From NCBI GenBank assembly GCA_963210315.1, contig OY723323.1, forward strand, positions 186,001 through 250,000: a DNA stretch of 64,000 bases. The letters run 5' to 3'. Source of the stretch: Rhynchopus euleeides. Lineage: Eukaryota > Euglenozoa > Diplonemea > Diplonemida > Diplonemidae. Positions 19,276 through 31,057 of this stretch are shown here, piece by piece; the first letter of the stretch is position 1, and the number at the start of each line of letters is the position of its first letter. A program made the position numbers and the translations under genes. The notes under the pieces are model-generated. The model ran no database searches and was not told where the DNA came from. It was given only the letters and a program-made list of their open reading frames with translations.

Positions 19276-21420
19276 ACACATTTGTGTGCACACCATCATC
19301 ACCATCATCCCACACCACACCAAACTACCTCATGTGTCATTCCACTTCCATTGCCACGAAAATCGTGCCACTCGCCGCAAAGGGGGGGCGGGTGCTCCGA
19401 TCGCCCCCCCTCGTGGGGATTGGCACCCAGCTCAAGGCCTGGCGAGGTGGCACGGGTGTGCAAAAAAAAACGAAAAGCGCTACAAAGTTCGATCTGTGTA
19501 CCATATCCATTTCATTCTGGGGGGAGGGGGGGGTGGGTGTTGGGAGGAAAGAAAAAGGTGTGGCGGTCAGGGTGGGGAGGGGAACAAGTGGGTGAGTGAT
19601 TCTTCTATCTGTGTCAGATGATGTCCCCCACCCGACACCCCCCCCCCCCCTCACTCCACACCACCCCCCTCTGGAGGGAGGGGGGGGGAGCCGTCTGGAG
19701 TGTTTCGGGATTTTACAGCAGGGGTGGGTGTGTGTGTGTGCGTGTGTTCTACGGCACCACCACCACCACCACCGCCCCCTCTCCCCTACACCCAGCATGC
19801 TTCCCTACCAAACCCTCTCTTCCCCTGACGAACGAACACCGTTGCTTGCTACACCGCTAAAAAAATCCGCTGGGTATATTCGCTCTGAGATGCCGGCGAA
19901 CTTGGAAGAATATCCATCAGTAGCAGCCCTCTGTATGGGGGGGGGGGGGGGGAGGGGGGCCTCGCTAGTCCGAGTCACAGCTCGTCAGTCAGTGAGGGGA
20001 AGTGGGGCTGCTGCTTGCTGATTCTCACTCAGTCACACCTGGTAGCGAGGGTCCCAGATGTGTCCCTCATACAGCCGGTTGCAAAGTGGTGCACAGTATT
20101 GACGCACATGTGTGCACGCAGTGACACACAGAGCGAACGCCATCCCGGCATTTATTTTTGGCTGCTCGTTGTGGCCAAGCAAAGGTAGTCTCAAATTCGA
20201 GCACCCTGCATGAGAAGCATGTGCCCCCCCACCCACCCACCCACCCACCCACCCGCCAGAGTGAGAATGGGAGGGGGGGGCGGAGAGTTGACTCTGTGCC
20301 TTGCTTCTCGCTACTTTATTGCACCCCGTCCCACCCCACCCCCACCCCCCACCCACGCACTGCCAGCTGTTGGCTTGTCTCGGCCCACCAAAAGCGACAG
20401 CGCCTGATGGCACCGCAAGTGCCTGCAAAGGGAAAATAATGCCTGAAAGGCAACCACCCTCCCCCCTTCTAGGGGCAATCGTCTTAGGAACCCATCTCTG
20501 ACCATACAGCTCTACTGTTTCATACAACGGTTGTGAATATATTTTTAACCCACTTCCTTCAGTTTGGTTTTATTCGTTGCAAATCATATCGGAGAGGGGT
20601 TGGGGGTGTGATTATGGGGAGTGGCCAAACGGGCCTTCTTTTTTTTCCGTTTGGCAGAGCAACCTGCTTTTTCTATCTGGAAAAAAAAGTGTTGTGGCAG
20701 CGTTGGTCGGCATGCTGTACACCATATGCACCCCCGGGTTTGATATTCAGTTTTTCTTTTGCTTGTCACGGGTTCTTTTGCTGTCACTCGTGCGATCCAG
20801 TTGGTGGCCACACAGAGAGTATGATGATATGACCTGTATCGCATTGGATGGACTGTCTTTGTGTTGCTTCTACCTCTGCAACTGAACCCCCCTTTTGGGC
20901 CTCTGGCTGGAGCAAACACTTCCTCACCCCTCCTTCCTGTGGCCCATAAAAAGACTCACACTGCTAGAGTGTATTCGGAGGTTGTCTTCCTGCCCTGCAT
21001 TTTTGGCAGTCACACATCCACATCCACATGCACACACCCACGCATACACCCGACGGCCTCCATTATTATTGCACCCATTTCATTTTGCCGTGTGGTGAGG
21101 CCTTATTTGCTCCAAATAAGAGGCAGAAAAAATGTGCGAATTGTGCACCCCCCCACCCCCCCGACACAGGATGGCACAACACCAACAGGGCGAAACAAAT
21201 TACCCCGTCATATCCACCCCTCTTCCCCGCGTGTTTTTGTTCTTTTGTTACACCATTTTTTTCTTTTGCTGGTTGTTGTTGCATAGTTTCTGCCCAAATT
21301 TCCCCCCAAAGTATTGGCAGGCCAGGGAGGAGGATGGGGGAGGGCGATGGGCGGGCAATCGAGAAAAATATCCCGGTTTCAACGCAAATAACGCACCAGA
21401 GTTGTTATGCGCAAAAAAAA
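18860..21420. other. Gene-poor C/G-rich spacer
   Basis: Homopolymer C and G runs (for example G-run near 19937), CA repeats near 19260 and CCA repeats near 19755. At 20946-21000 the sequence ATAAAAAGACTCACACTGC resembles a diverged mini-SINE core, without clear duplications. No protein domain was recognised on either strand. Confidence 0.5.
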
Positions 21421-21424
21421 ACAG

Positions 21425-21810
21425 GAGGAGCCAGGTCCTGGGCACGACCTTAAACTACCTAAGACCTAGGGAAGTCGTAAAACTCAACCCCACACCCCGA
21501 GGGCTCCCCCAGGCTGGTCCGCCTGGGCAACGGGGTCCCAGTGCATAGCACGGAGCACTGGGACAAAAGAGGGTCCGCCTTTTTCCGTCAACTCTGACAT
21601 GGGGAGGGACAGCTGGAGCCACTGGCGGGGTGCTGTGTTGACTTCAGGGGGCTCCCAACGTGCTTCGGCACACCGGGTTCTTGGCCTGCGGCGGCATGGT
21701 AGTCGGTCAGAGAGGCCAGCGCTTGGTCGGGGACTACTCAGAGAGGGCGTGTGCGGACTTCAGGGGGCTCCCAACGTGCATCTGCACACCGGGTTCTTGG
21801 CCTGCGGACG
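21425..21810 (+). other. Structured leader-like sequence with duplicated hairpin unit
   Basis: Contains short perfect hairpins: CCAGGC/GCCTGG near 21510 and CCCAGTGC/GCACTGGG near 21537. A 52-bp unit occurs twice (from 21641 and from 21757) as ACTTCAGGGGGCTCCCAACG... through GGCCTGCGG. The embedded stem GTGC/GCAC is kept while its loop changes from TTCG to ATCT. It lies just upstream of a LINE 3' fragment and could be part of that element or an independent RNA. Confidence 0.4.
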
Positions 21811-21951
21811 TAGATTGCCTAAAGGTTTAGAAACCGGCCGAGCCCGTGGGGGTGACGAACGTACTGCCGGCCCGGGATTGTCAAGGTTCTTTCCCCAGAT
21901 GGCTCACCAGTACCACCAAACCACACGGAGAGCAAAACCGCCGGGGAGGGG

Positions 21952-22671
21952 GTGGGGGAAGGTGGGAAGGGCGGCATGCCGAACTACAGCAAGGATGGCC
22001 AACAATGCGATCACTGCAAACAAGGCATGGGACACAAGAGGGAAAAAAAAAAAATGGGGTCCACCGAATGGGACATCTGGCAGAGGCTGCGCAAGCTCGC
22101 CCAAACATACGATGTCACCACCCACCTCCGCTACATCCCGTCGCATGTTGGGGTGGTAGGGAACGAACTTGCTGACAAGCAGGCGCAGATCGGTGCGTTC
22201 AAGCCCCAGATGGAGCCGATCAGCCTCGCGTCGGCCCGTGTCACCCTCCGCCGACACATATACAGCGGGACCACGTTGCCCCGCACAGACAGCGTGTACG
22301 CGTATCGGTCAGGAATCGGGGAGACGCGACTGCAGCGCCCTGACCTCCGCATGGAGGGCCTTACCCGCTTAGGGGAAACCACCATCCGCCGCCTCCGGGC
22401 CGACCACCACCGCCTGGTGTACGACCACGACGTCCCGGGCAGCGCACAACCACCGTGCAAACCCTGCCTGAAGCTTGCGCCGGACAGCCCCCCGCCTGGG
22501 GTCTCGCTGAAGCACCTATTCTTCGGCTGTCCCGCGACAGCGTCAGCCCGACACCACCTCACAGCCACAAGCGTGCACAACCTGCTGCTGCACAACTGCA
22601 AGGGGGCCCTACGCTACCTGGCTGAGGCAGGGGTGACGGAGCACAGCGAGAAGGACTACCTGATCTCGTGA
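21952..22671 (+). pseudogene. 5'-truncated LINE fragment: RNase H end plus zinc finger (ingi/I-like)
   Basis: The last about 180 residues of the frame are LINE-like. LRYIPSHVGVVGNELADKQAQ is the C-terminal RNase H signature (His, then the ELAD Asp). It is followed by a tail ending in CKPC ... [16 protein letters not shown], a Cys/His finger common after RNase H in I/ingi/Jockey-type LINEs. The upstream catalytic RNase H residues and the whole RT are absent, so this is a dead 5'-truncated copy. The N-terminal part of the frame is not recognisable. A related, more decayed piece lies at 41.9-42.2 kb, sharing LFFGCPATA and a 3' flank containing GGGCCGCCAGGCGCG. It represents a different LINE lineage from the two large elements. 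Confidence 0.75.
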
Positions 22672-22679
22672 AACCTGCA

Positions 22680-25470
22680 AAAATCAACAGCGGTCAAGGG
22701 CTTCGGCCTGACACCCCAGCACCCCCCCCCCCCCCACCCCCAGACCCACGTCACTTTCCACGGGCCGCCAGGCGCGTCAGCGTCGGCGACCGCCCGCCCC
22801 CAGTCTGAGAGGCAGCAGCCACGACTCGGCAGGAGGCGGGCACAACAAAAAAAGGGAGAGTCGTCACTGTGCATATCAGCACGGTCCCGCCCTCTGAGCC
22901 AGACTAACCCGCCCATAAAGGAAAAGAGGAAGAGGCGACGTAAGGCAATGCCTCCGTGCGGCAAGGAGAACACGAAACAGCGTCCCCCCTCACCGGGGGA
23001 CGCGACGAGCACGGCCAAAAATCGTTCAAATCGTTCAAAAACACCGCATGCCTTTGCCACACAGGAACGGAATAACAGGCGAAGCCCCTCCCACCACCCT
23101 CACCAATAACCCCCACCCCACCCCACCCCCGCCCGCTTCCGAACATCAAAATAGAACCCCCTCCCCCCCCCCCCCCCCCTCCCTCAGACACAACCTGCAT
23201 ACCGAGTGAAGGGTGATCATTCTTGTGCTCCCTTCAATTTCGATTTCACTACCCCCCCCCCCCTCCCTGCCTCCCTCCCACTCGAGGAACCCCACCACCG
23301 AACCCCCCTCTGCTGTGCTTGGTCACAGCACAGGCCGTTTACACAGCGCGAGATCTCAGACCACGACTGCCTGCATAAAGAGGGAATCCTTCAAAAAAAG
23401 AGGGAGGGTGGTCGGGCAGACGCCATCTCTCTCTGTCTGTCCAGTTTCCTGTCACAGTGGAGAGGAACCCACCCACCCACCCACCACTCACCCACCTCCC
23501 TCGTCCTGCATATGTGAGCGGAGCACATCGCTGGCTCCCATATTCTCGACTCCCCCACCACCCCAGACTGCTTTCACGCTGCCACCATCTCCCTCCTCCC
23601 ACCCCCCCGCCCCCCGCCCCAGCCGAGGGTTGCTTGTGCAGGGGTTATGTGCAGAGCGCCAAGACGAGGCAGGCAAGGTGTGCGCAAAGCAAACAATAAA
23701 AACAACAACAACACCACAGCCGCTTTGTTTTCACTCATTCATTATGTTGGCAGCACAGCCGCACACCGGGTAAGACCTGCCGTCTTCGCTCCGCCTCTCC
23801 CCTGCATGTGCCGCATTCCTTCACGACGCAGGGGCCGGGTTCCCCGGCGAGTCGGGAGCATCTTGTCGACCTGACTATGCCTTTTCTAAAGAACACCACC
23901 AGTTAGCCTCGAAGACGACGGTGGCTAGTCGGGGGGGATATTTGTTTTTTGGAGTTGTGCTAACAACGCAGGAAACTTTGCTATGCAGATCATGCAGGAC
24001 ACACCACACCCGCAGCAGGCGTGTGGGGTGTTCTCGCGATCGACGAATACCCGCTGGTTCTTCTCTCCCCTTTCTGATTTGCAGACACAAAGTTTTTCGA
24101 GAGTGCCATAAAAGAACGATGGGGATTGACGGCGAAACCCAACGAAGGTTGCAACGCAATTGCGTTGCTCTCGATCTCTCTCTCTCTGTCTGCCTCTCTT
24201 GCTCTCCAGAGGAGGCGGTTTTTCGAGAAGGGCTGAGAATTCCCACGACACCTGCTCCCGACCCGCCAACCCGGCAACTCCGTCGTGTTGCTGCCGTGGG
24301 GCAGGGGGTGTGGTGGTGGTGTTGGGTGGTTCGCCCGGAAGGGGTGTGTGTGTGTGTGTGCGTTCCATCCGTCATCCATAACGTGCGTTGCCAAACACCC
24401 ACCCATACACACGCCCTCTCTCTGTCTCTCTCACCCGACTGCCCATCCACTCGCTTCTGGTTGTTTCTTCCGCTGTATGCACCGTCACCCTTTCTTTGGG
24501 CCGCTTCTGCGCCTGCCGGATCCTCTAATGGAGCCTCGAGGAGGGGGGGTAAACCCGGGGGGTCGGTGGACTCTCGGGGTCTGATTGCTTTTTCCGCCCG
24601 CTGAGGCTGAGGCAGTGATGTGTCTATGATCTCCAACGTCTTCGGTTATTGTGGCGTAACCCCCAAGAAACAGAATCATCGCGCCAAACGCTGCAAGCGG
24701 ATGTCAAGGCTGCCAAAATAATGTAAAATGGGATGTGCGTGCTTCTGAGGGTGCCACGGCGCGCGCAGCGCAGATCGTGCCTCTGGGTGGCTTCGAGGAA
24801 CATCTGCGGGGGGGGCCATCTCGCAATCACAAACCCTTTTGCACTCCCCACGATGGAGCGGCGTGGGGGTGGGCTACCGCCTTCTGGCGGCTTTCTGTGT
24901 TTAGGGCCGCCCTTGTTGCATGCCAAGCCGGGCTGGCAGCCCTGTCGATACCAATGAAAGGGTTGCTGTCGCCAGGGAAAGCTGTTTTCCTGCTGTGGGG
25001 GGGGGCCGTTGCGAAAGCAGGGAGTCGATTCGGGATGCAGCCTGTTCACGAACCGCACCCCTCTGCAGGTCCCAGCTGCTCTCGCAAAGCTGGGATTGGC
25101 CCCGATGAAGAAGAGGAGAAGAGATTACCTCACAGAGACCTCTCGCGGTGCCACACCAGCAGGGGAAGAGGAGGGTGGGTGTCGTGGCTGTGTGGGGTGG
25201 GGTGCGAGGGCTCGCGCGTGTGCTGTGCGTGAGGGCATACCTTGCGGGCGGGTGCCGCCGTTGCTGTTGGTGCTAAAGGAGGCACTTTCGTTGGGTGGCT
25301 CGGGGCATCGCCGCTGCGTCATGAGTGAATGGGGGTGGGGGTGGGGAGTTGAAAGGGAGGGAGAGAAAGTGAAAGCGCAAAGAGAGCGAGAGAGAGGGGG
25401 GAGGGATCGTCTTTACGCATTTGCTCTTCTCGATGTAAAATCCCATCACCGTCTCCTCCTCCCCCCCCCC
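22680..25470. other. Spacer with low-complexity tracts, no gene recognised
   Basis: The beginning is probably 3' UTR of the LINE fragment (shared with the 42-kb copy). The motif CTGCATACCGAGTGAAG at about 23195 recurs at 40853 (CTGCATAACGAGTGAAG) and 18345, hinting at another short dispersed repeat. CCCA repeats lie near 23470 and GT repeats near 24345. Frames of 100-250 codons here have low-complexity composition and no domain. Confidence 0.5.
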
Positions 25471-25475
25471 CCCTA

Positions 25476-26623
25476 GGGGGGGTCAAATGGGGGTGACAAA
25501 CACGATTTTTCAAAAAACCGGCGCAGAGGCCCCAAAGCCCCCGTAAACCCTCCAAACCCCCCCAGATCGGTCCGGAAACCCATCGAACCCCACTTTTCCA
25601 CCATTCCGGGCACCTCAGGTGCCCGAATTGGGGTACCTAAATTTTGTGCCACCGTTTGGTACCGGACAGTGCCACTGTGTGGGAGGTTGGAAAAGAAAAT
25701 GCCCCAACACACCACATCTGAGGGTTGCAATGCATGTTGCTTGCCAACCACGTCATCCGGTGGGTGTCAGGCGCTATGTAGGTGGCATGAGCCAGGTCTT
25801 CGATGTGTTCTGGCTTGTATATGTACCTCCCTGCCTGCGGCACAGGCACTGCCTTTGTCCCCCACACCAGCCACAGAGAGCGTATTGTACTCGGTCCACG
25901 GTTGCTGATTCATTGTGATGCGTTGTATCCTCGAGTGAACGTCACACACTAGTGGCACCACCACCCGCCATCCGAGAGCTGTATTGACTTTGCGCCCTTC
26001 CGTTGCATTCACCTCGCCACGCATATTGCACCGTTCAGTACCAGTGCTCTTGGGCCAGGCAAAGTAGACCGCAGCAACTACCAATTCTGGCACAATGGGT
26101 ACCACGACAGCGCACTTCGTGTGTTCCCGGAATGTACAGCTCGTGTTGCAACAGTCGTTGTCAACACATCCCGGTTGTGGAGCACTGCTGCACAGGAATC
26201 ACACGACCATCTGGACTTGTTCCGTACCTACAGGCAGCCTCCCGGTGCATGGTGGCAGGGAGGTACATATACAAGCCAGAACACATCGAAGACCTGGCTA
26301 ATGCCACCTACATAGCGCCTGACACCCACCGGATGACGTGGTTGGCAAGCAACATGCATTGCAACCCTCAGATGTGGTGTGTTGGGGCATTTTCTTTTCC
26401 AACCTCCCACACAGTGGCACTGTCCGGTACCAAACGGTGGCACAAAATTTAGGTACCCCAATTCGGGCACCTGAGGTGCCCGGAATGGTGGAAAAGTGGG
26501 GTTCGATGGGTTTCCGGACCGATCTGGGGGGGTTTGGAGGGTTTACGGGGGCTTTGGGGCCTCTGCGCCGGTTTTTTGAAAAATCGTGTTTGTCCACGTA
26601 AAAGGGTGGCATTTGACCCCCCC
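25476..26623. mobile_element. Fold-back TIR element, copy 2 (complete, 1,148 bp)
   Basis: Bounded by TA dinucleotides (25474-25475 and 26624-26625) inside C-runs. The arms, about 360 bp each (25476-25834 and about 26257-26623), are near-perfect inverted repeats ending GGGGGGGTCAAATG. The left arm lacks about 12 bp near its tip. The unique middle of about 420 bp encodes nothing I recognise, so the element is non-autonomous. It is almost identical to the copy at 4.9-5.9 kb, which lies in the opposite orientation, so recent activity is likely. Confidence 0.9.
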
Positions 26624-26629
26624 TACCCC

Positions 26630-27945
26630 CCCCCCCCCCCGTCCTACCTTCCTCTCGAACTACCGAGCGGAGCTGTTTTTGATTGTTCTTTGCTGTTGGT
26701 GTTGCTGTTGGTTTTATTGAATTGATTTCACTTGGTTATTTTTTGATTGTTCTGCAGTTTCGCGCGGCCCACGCTGCTGTTGCTGTTGCTGTTGCTGGCT
26801 GCGCGCAACACAACAAACGCCGACGAGTCAGATCGGTGATGTGTTTGTTATGATTACATATTTGGTGCGGGATCGAGCATCATCCCTTTTTGAGCCAGTT
26901 GTGTGGCACACTTGCACCAGAGGATTCCTTTCGCGAGTCATGGACTTCGTCACACACAATGAAGGTCAGAAGGAAAGAGCTGGTGTCTGGCATCGCTTTG
27001 GGTGACAAACGCACCCCACCTTGCCGTGTTGCTATGGCTGTGCGCCCAGCGGTGGTCCACCGACAGGGAGGAAGTTCAGGGTGAACTACACCGAACGACC
27101 ACCATTCTCCTTCGGCACCCAGCTCCAGAAGGCCCACAACGGATTCTCTGACTCGCCAAAAAGAACAAACGCAGTTCGGTTCTGAGACACCCACTTCCTA
27201 GGACCGTTCGTTCCCCATCACCATTTCAGTTCCCCTGTTCCAACAGCCTCTGCCGCTGACCCCCTGTTGTTTGCCCCTGTTGTTCTTGGTAGGTCATCAC
27301 TCTCGCCCCCCTCCCTCCCCCCCCCCCCTCTCTCTCTCTCTCGCATACTTAACGCGTGCGCACATCCCAGTGACGGGAACACCCGCAATCCCCCCCTCCC
27401 TCACCCCCCCCCCTCTCTCTCTCTCTCTGCCAGCACCCGTGCCAATTTTTCGACGCCCTAAATTGCAAGGAGGGCGGAGGCGAGAGGGGGTGAGGGGAGC
27501 TTCGAACTTGCACTTCATAACGAAGGTAAACCACCCCCCCCCCCTCCCCCAAACCATTTTGTGTTGGCAATCCCCCCCTTCGAATAACACTCAAAGAAAA
27601 AAAACCCCCCTGCCCTTTTATCCTGGCCATGCCCTTGACCCCCACCTATACCTGAGGAGGATTCGGTAGGGAGAGGCCGTAGACACACATCAGGCTCGAA
27701 ACGACATTAAGAGCGGCCCACGTGGTGTGCGTGGATGTGGTAGCAGTGATGACAGTGGAGGGTAGCATCAGACGTTGCTCTCGGTGTAGCCTACACTGGA
27801 CAGAATAGCCTAACGTGTGTGCGGCGACTGTGGGACGGATGTGGGTGTGGGTTCAGAGGGAGAGGAGAGGGAGAGACAGGGAGAGTGTGGTGTGTGTTGT
27901 GTTTCCTTTTGCCGTTGCTGCTGTGTTGCCGCGGTGCGAAGGTTA
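26630..27945. other. Spacer, no gene recognised
   Basis: GTT/CTGTTG-type trinucleotide runs near 26690-26810 and C-runs with CT tails near 27310-27430. The stretch around 26985-27050 (TTTGGGTGACAAAC ... TTGCTATGGCTGTGCGC) resembles 50180-50230 (TTTGGGTGACAAAC ... TTGCTTTGACGCGC), so a short diverged repeat is likely. Confidence 0.45.
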
Positions 27946-27949
27946 TTTT

Positions 27950-28240
27950 ATCTGTGTAGCTCCTCGTTACGAGCGGTGAAAGCCAGGTGCAGCGGCGGCG
28001 AAAGCCGCAGAGTAACGAGAAAAAGGGGGGATGGGGGGGGTCGTACGGCCGAAGCTTTAGGGTTCGCACCTTTCCTCACGCTACTCCACAGAGCCCCCCC
28101 CACACCACAACGTTGGCACACGACAGTGTGTGCTCAACAGATTGAGGTTCGGGGCTGAGGGGGTTATTTCTTACAGTTGCTGGATCGGGATGATTCCGCC
28201 AGGAAAAAAAAGCGAACGGAGTGCGGTTTTCCTGCAACAC
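27950..28240 (+). repeat. Dispersed structured repeat, copy A (upstream of antiporter gene)
   Basis: Shares a diverged core of about 190 bp with 31690-31925. Common blocks are GTAACGAGAA, CGAAGCT, CACCTTTCCTCAC, GTGTG..., GTTGCTGGA, TTCCG.CAG and AAAAGCGAA. Near the 3' end CTGG...CGG/CCG...CCAG forms a hairpin that is also possible in the other copy. The two copies bracket the antiporter gene. It could be a SINE or an RNA gene family; no known RNA was recognised. Confidence 0.55.
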
Positions 28241-28711
28241 CAGCGGGTTTCGCCTAACCCCACACCCCCCCCCCCCCCTACCCTTGGCTTAGCGTGTCAC
28301 CGAGATGGCACACTGTTGCCGCGCATGAAGGTACCACTCTTCTACAAACACAGGATATCCTGTTTGTCTCATCGCCCTCGCACCCCAGTGTGTTAAAACA
28401 TCGCCGCACAAGGAGAGTGAAGTAGAACGTGATGGGGATAACCAACCTGGGAAAAGGAACACAACAACCGGGGGGATCAGTTTTGTGCGTGTGGAAAAAG
28501 TGCAGTGACACCACCTCATCTTCGCCACGGGCCATCACCCCCCCACACAGGTGAGCCCTCCCCCTCCCACCCCCAGGGGCCACTGAGCGGAAGGCAAAGG
28601 GGCACGGTGGGGCGAGGAGGTGTGTCAGTGGGCTAACACCCACCACCGCCACCGCGCCCCTCCCCCCTCCCCCTTCCCCCCTCCCCACTTCCCCCCACCC
28701 CATCTGCAAAG

Positions 28712-31057
28712 ATGTCGGGGCAGGACTTCACGGAGCTGATCAGCGTGGCGGGGTTCCTCGCCGCGCTCTACTTCGCCGGGTTCCTGTTCGAGCTGTTCCA
28801 CCTGCCCCCCATGCTCGGGCACCTTGGGGCGGGCCTGCTGCTGGGCCCTGAACTGGCGGCATTCTTGCCGCACTCTACAGAGGAGTTTCTTGAGCTTGCG
28901 GGTATATTTGGGGTCACCCTGATGATCTTCGAAAGCGGGATGCACATACACTACACAGCGCTGAAAAAGGTTGCGGTCCGCTCCCTCGGCGTCGCAACGC
29001 TTGGCACCGCTCTCCCCATCGGGTCAGGCCTGCTGTTTGTCTTCATCGCGTACGGCAGCTCGCAGGAGTCCCACATCAGCAACACGACAGCGCTCATCGG
29101 GGTGCCCGACTGCAACGCAGATGGCAGCGGAAGTGGGTGCCCGGCCGACACGACTAGCTCCGTCTACCCCGATGGTCTGGCTTTGGGTTGCGCCCTTGCC
29201 CCCACCTCCGTCGGGATCGCGCTGGAGCTGCTCGCGGAGGAGCGGAAGCTGGACACGCTGTTCGGGCAGACCATCATCACCACCGCATTCATCGACGACA
29301 TCTTCTCCATTGTGGCGCTGATTGTGCTGCTGAACCTTGCGAAGGGCAGCATCTCGCCGCAGGTGGTCATCCTGCCCTTCGTCTTCTCCTTTGCATTCCT
29401 GGGGGTCGGGACCCTCATCGCGTTCAAAGTGTCGCCGTGGCTGATGAGCAAATTCTACGAGCATGCCCCATTCCCGCCACACCCGAAGAAGTCGAAGCGT
29501 TTCCACCACTGGCAGTACGTCCAGCATGCACACTTCTGCATCATGCTCGCCCTTCTGTGCGTCTACAGCTACATCGGGAGTTTGATAGGGTCCCACCTGA
29601 TTGGCGCCTTTGTCGCGGGTATGAGCTTCAGCACCGTGCCCCGGTCGCGGGAGGTCTGGGTGTACCAAACCAAGGGCATCACGCAGTGGCTGGTGAGGGT
29701 GTTCTTTGGATGCACGGTGGCCTTCTCCATCCCCGTGTCGGAGATGCTCACCCTGGAGTCCTTCTATCTGGGCATGATCTGCGGCATCGGCCCTTCCCTG
29801 CTGACGAAGGTCTTCTCCGGGCTGATCGCCGGGCAGGACCTCCTGCACAACATGGTGATCGGTGCGGCCGGTGCAGGCAGAGGGGAGTTCGCATTCCTCG
29901 TCGCAGAGACAACCCGATCCACCTCCTTTGAATCCGGGAGCAAGCCCTACGGCCGCCTCATGTCAGCCAAGGTGTACTCTGTGTGCGTGTGGGCCCTGCT
30001 GGTGTCCACCATTGTCGCACCCTTCCTCTTCAAATACCTGCTGGGGCGGCTCTCCCAGAGGCAGCGCGAGGCGGCGGAGGCGGAGAAGGGGGGGAATCAT
30101 CACCACCACCACCACCACCACCACCCACACCGCGCACCGCCGTCGATAGCACCGCTGGATATCGCTGCGCTGCTGGCGGGGCCGCAGCCGTTTGAGATTA
30201 ACGTGAGGGGGCAGTATGAAACTGTGCTGGAGGACGATGTGATGGAGCTTATCCTTGCTGAGGAGGACGACGACGAGATTGCAAAGGAGGATGCTATCGG
30301 GAGCACCGCGGGTAGCGACTCCGGCAGCGACGAGGGGGCGTCAACCCCGCGCTCCGCGAGGCGGCGCCGCACCGCCCTGGGAGGGTCTGCCGCAACAGAG
30401 GCGCGTAAGGCGATTAAAACCTTCAGGGATGCGGGGTCTGCGATGGCAGACTCGCTGCGCATCACACCCTCCGCAGACGGCGGGGCGGAGCCTGACAACA
30501 AGGAGGTGTGCCAGGCGGAGTTTAAGGAGGCGTGTGAGGAGTCTGCATTCCAGGATGCTGCCTTCCAGCTGGACGAGCGTCTGATGAAGGGCCTGCTCGC
30601 TGTGTTGTCCGACGAGGAGAAGGGAGTGGCCACCCCGAGGGCTTCAGGTGGTCCGTCGACCCCGGCCCTGCCTGAGACATGGGCGCAGCGTGGCACTCTG
30701 GAGTGTGAGAGTGTGTTGGTGATCAATCTGGTGACGAAGCGGTCTGTGCATCTGATGGATGTGGAGATCAGCGACGGCCCGCACGTCAGGACCTGCGCCC
30801 GGCACGGCCCCCAGCCAAACTGCCCGCATCCGAGGTGCCCCCACCCCAGCTGCCCCCCGCAGTATGACCAGCGGCCCCACCCGGGGTGCAACCACCCGAA
30901 CTGCCCGCATCCAAACTGCCCTCCCCACCGCCGCCACCCCAATTACGCCGACGACCCCGAGGCTGGGCACCACTTCGAGACGTGCCTCCGCGCCGTCAGC
31001 ACAGAGCCTGGCCATGACACTGCGGACGGACAGCCCGACAGCACGCAGCCCTTCTGA
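28712..31057 (+). CDS. CPA2-type Na+(K+)/H+ antiporter with Cys/His-rich cytosolic tail
   Basis: 781 aa, single exon. The N-terminal 455 residues are the Na_H_exchanger fold with about 12 hydrophobic segments. ALAPTSVGIALELL (about 160-173) and TAFIDDIFS (about 191-199) carry the cation-binding helices. The paired Asp195-Asp196 is the mark of electrogenic CPA2/NhaA-like exchangers; CPA1 has Asn-Asp. An extra loop at 115-152 has an NTT sequon and two Cys and probably faces outside or the lumen. After the membrane domain come nine consecutive His (about 466-474), acidic stretches, then a 50-residue cluster (about 694-743) of CPHP/CNHP-type repeats with 7 Cys and 8 His. The tail may bind metal; that is inference. 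The start is ATG directly after a pyrimidine tract and AAAG, a likely splice acceptor. Substrate and membrane location cannot be told from sequence. Confidence 0.9.
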   Translation: MSGQDFTELISVAGFLAALYFAGFLFELFHLPPMLGHLGAGLLLGPELAAFLPHSTEEFLELAGIFGVTLMIFESGMHIHYTALKKVAVRSLGVATLGTALPIGSGLLFVFIAYGSSQESHISNTTALIGVPDCNADGSGSGCPADTTSSVYPDGLALGCALAPTSVGIALELLAEERKLDTLFGQTIITTAFIDDIFSIVALIVLLNLAKGSISPQVVILPFVFSFAFLGVGTLIAFKVSPWLMSKFYEHAPFPPHPKKSKRFHHWQYVQHAHFCIMLALLCVYSYIGSLIGSHLIGAFVAGMSFSTVPRSREVWVYQTKGITQWLVRVFFGCTVAFSIPVSEMLTLESFYLGMICGIGPSLLTKVFSGLIAGQDLLHNMVIGAAGAGRGEFAFLVAETTRSTSFESGSKPYGRLMSAKVYSVCVWALLVSTIVAPFLFKYLLGRLSQRQREAAEAEKGGNHHHHHHHHHPHRAPPSIAPLDIAALLAGPQPFEINVRGQYETVLEDDVMELILAEEDDDEIAKEDAIGSTAGSDSGSDEGASTPRSARRRRTALGGSAATEARKAIKTFRDAGSAMADSLRITPSADGGAEPDNKEVCQAEFKEACEESAFQDAAFQLDERLMKGLLAVLSDEEKGVATPRASGGPSTPALPETWAQRGTLECESVLVINLVTKRSVHLMDVEISDGPHVRTCARHGPQPNCPHPRCPHPSCPPQYDQRPHPGCNHPNCPHPNCPPHRRHPNYADDPEAGHHFETCLRAVSTEPGHDTADGQPDSTQPF

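Noticed and set aside
21480-21600. HDV-like ribozyme suggested by CTGGGCAAC near hairpins
   Set aside because: The double pseudoknot (P1 to P2 and P3 order) could not be fitted.
23213-24636. Frames of 186-253 codons on both strands
   Set aside because: Low-complexity His/Pro/Arg-rich translations of C-rich repeats, open in several frames at once.
25767-26452. Transposase in the middle of the fold-back element
   Set aside because: Frames are short, end in the TIR arms and show no DDE-type motif.
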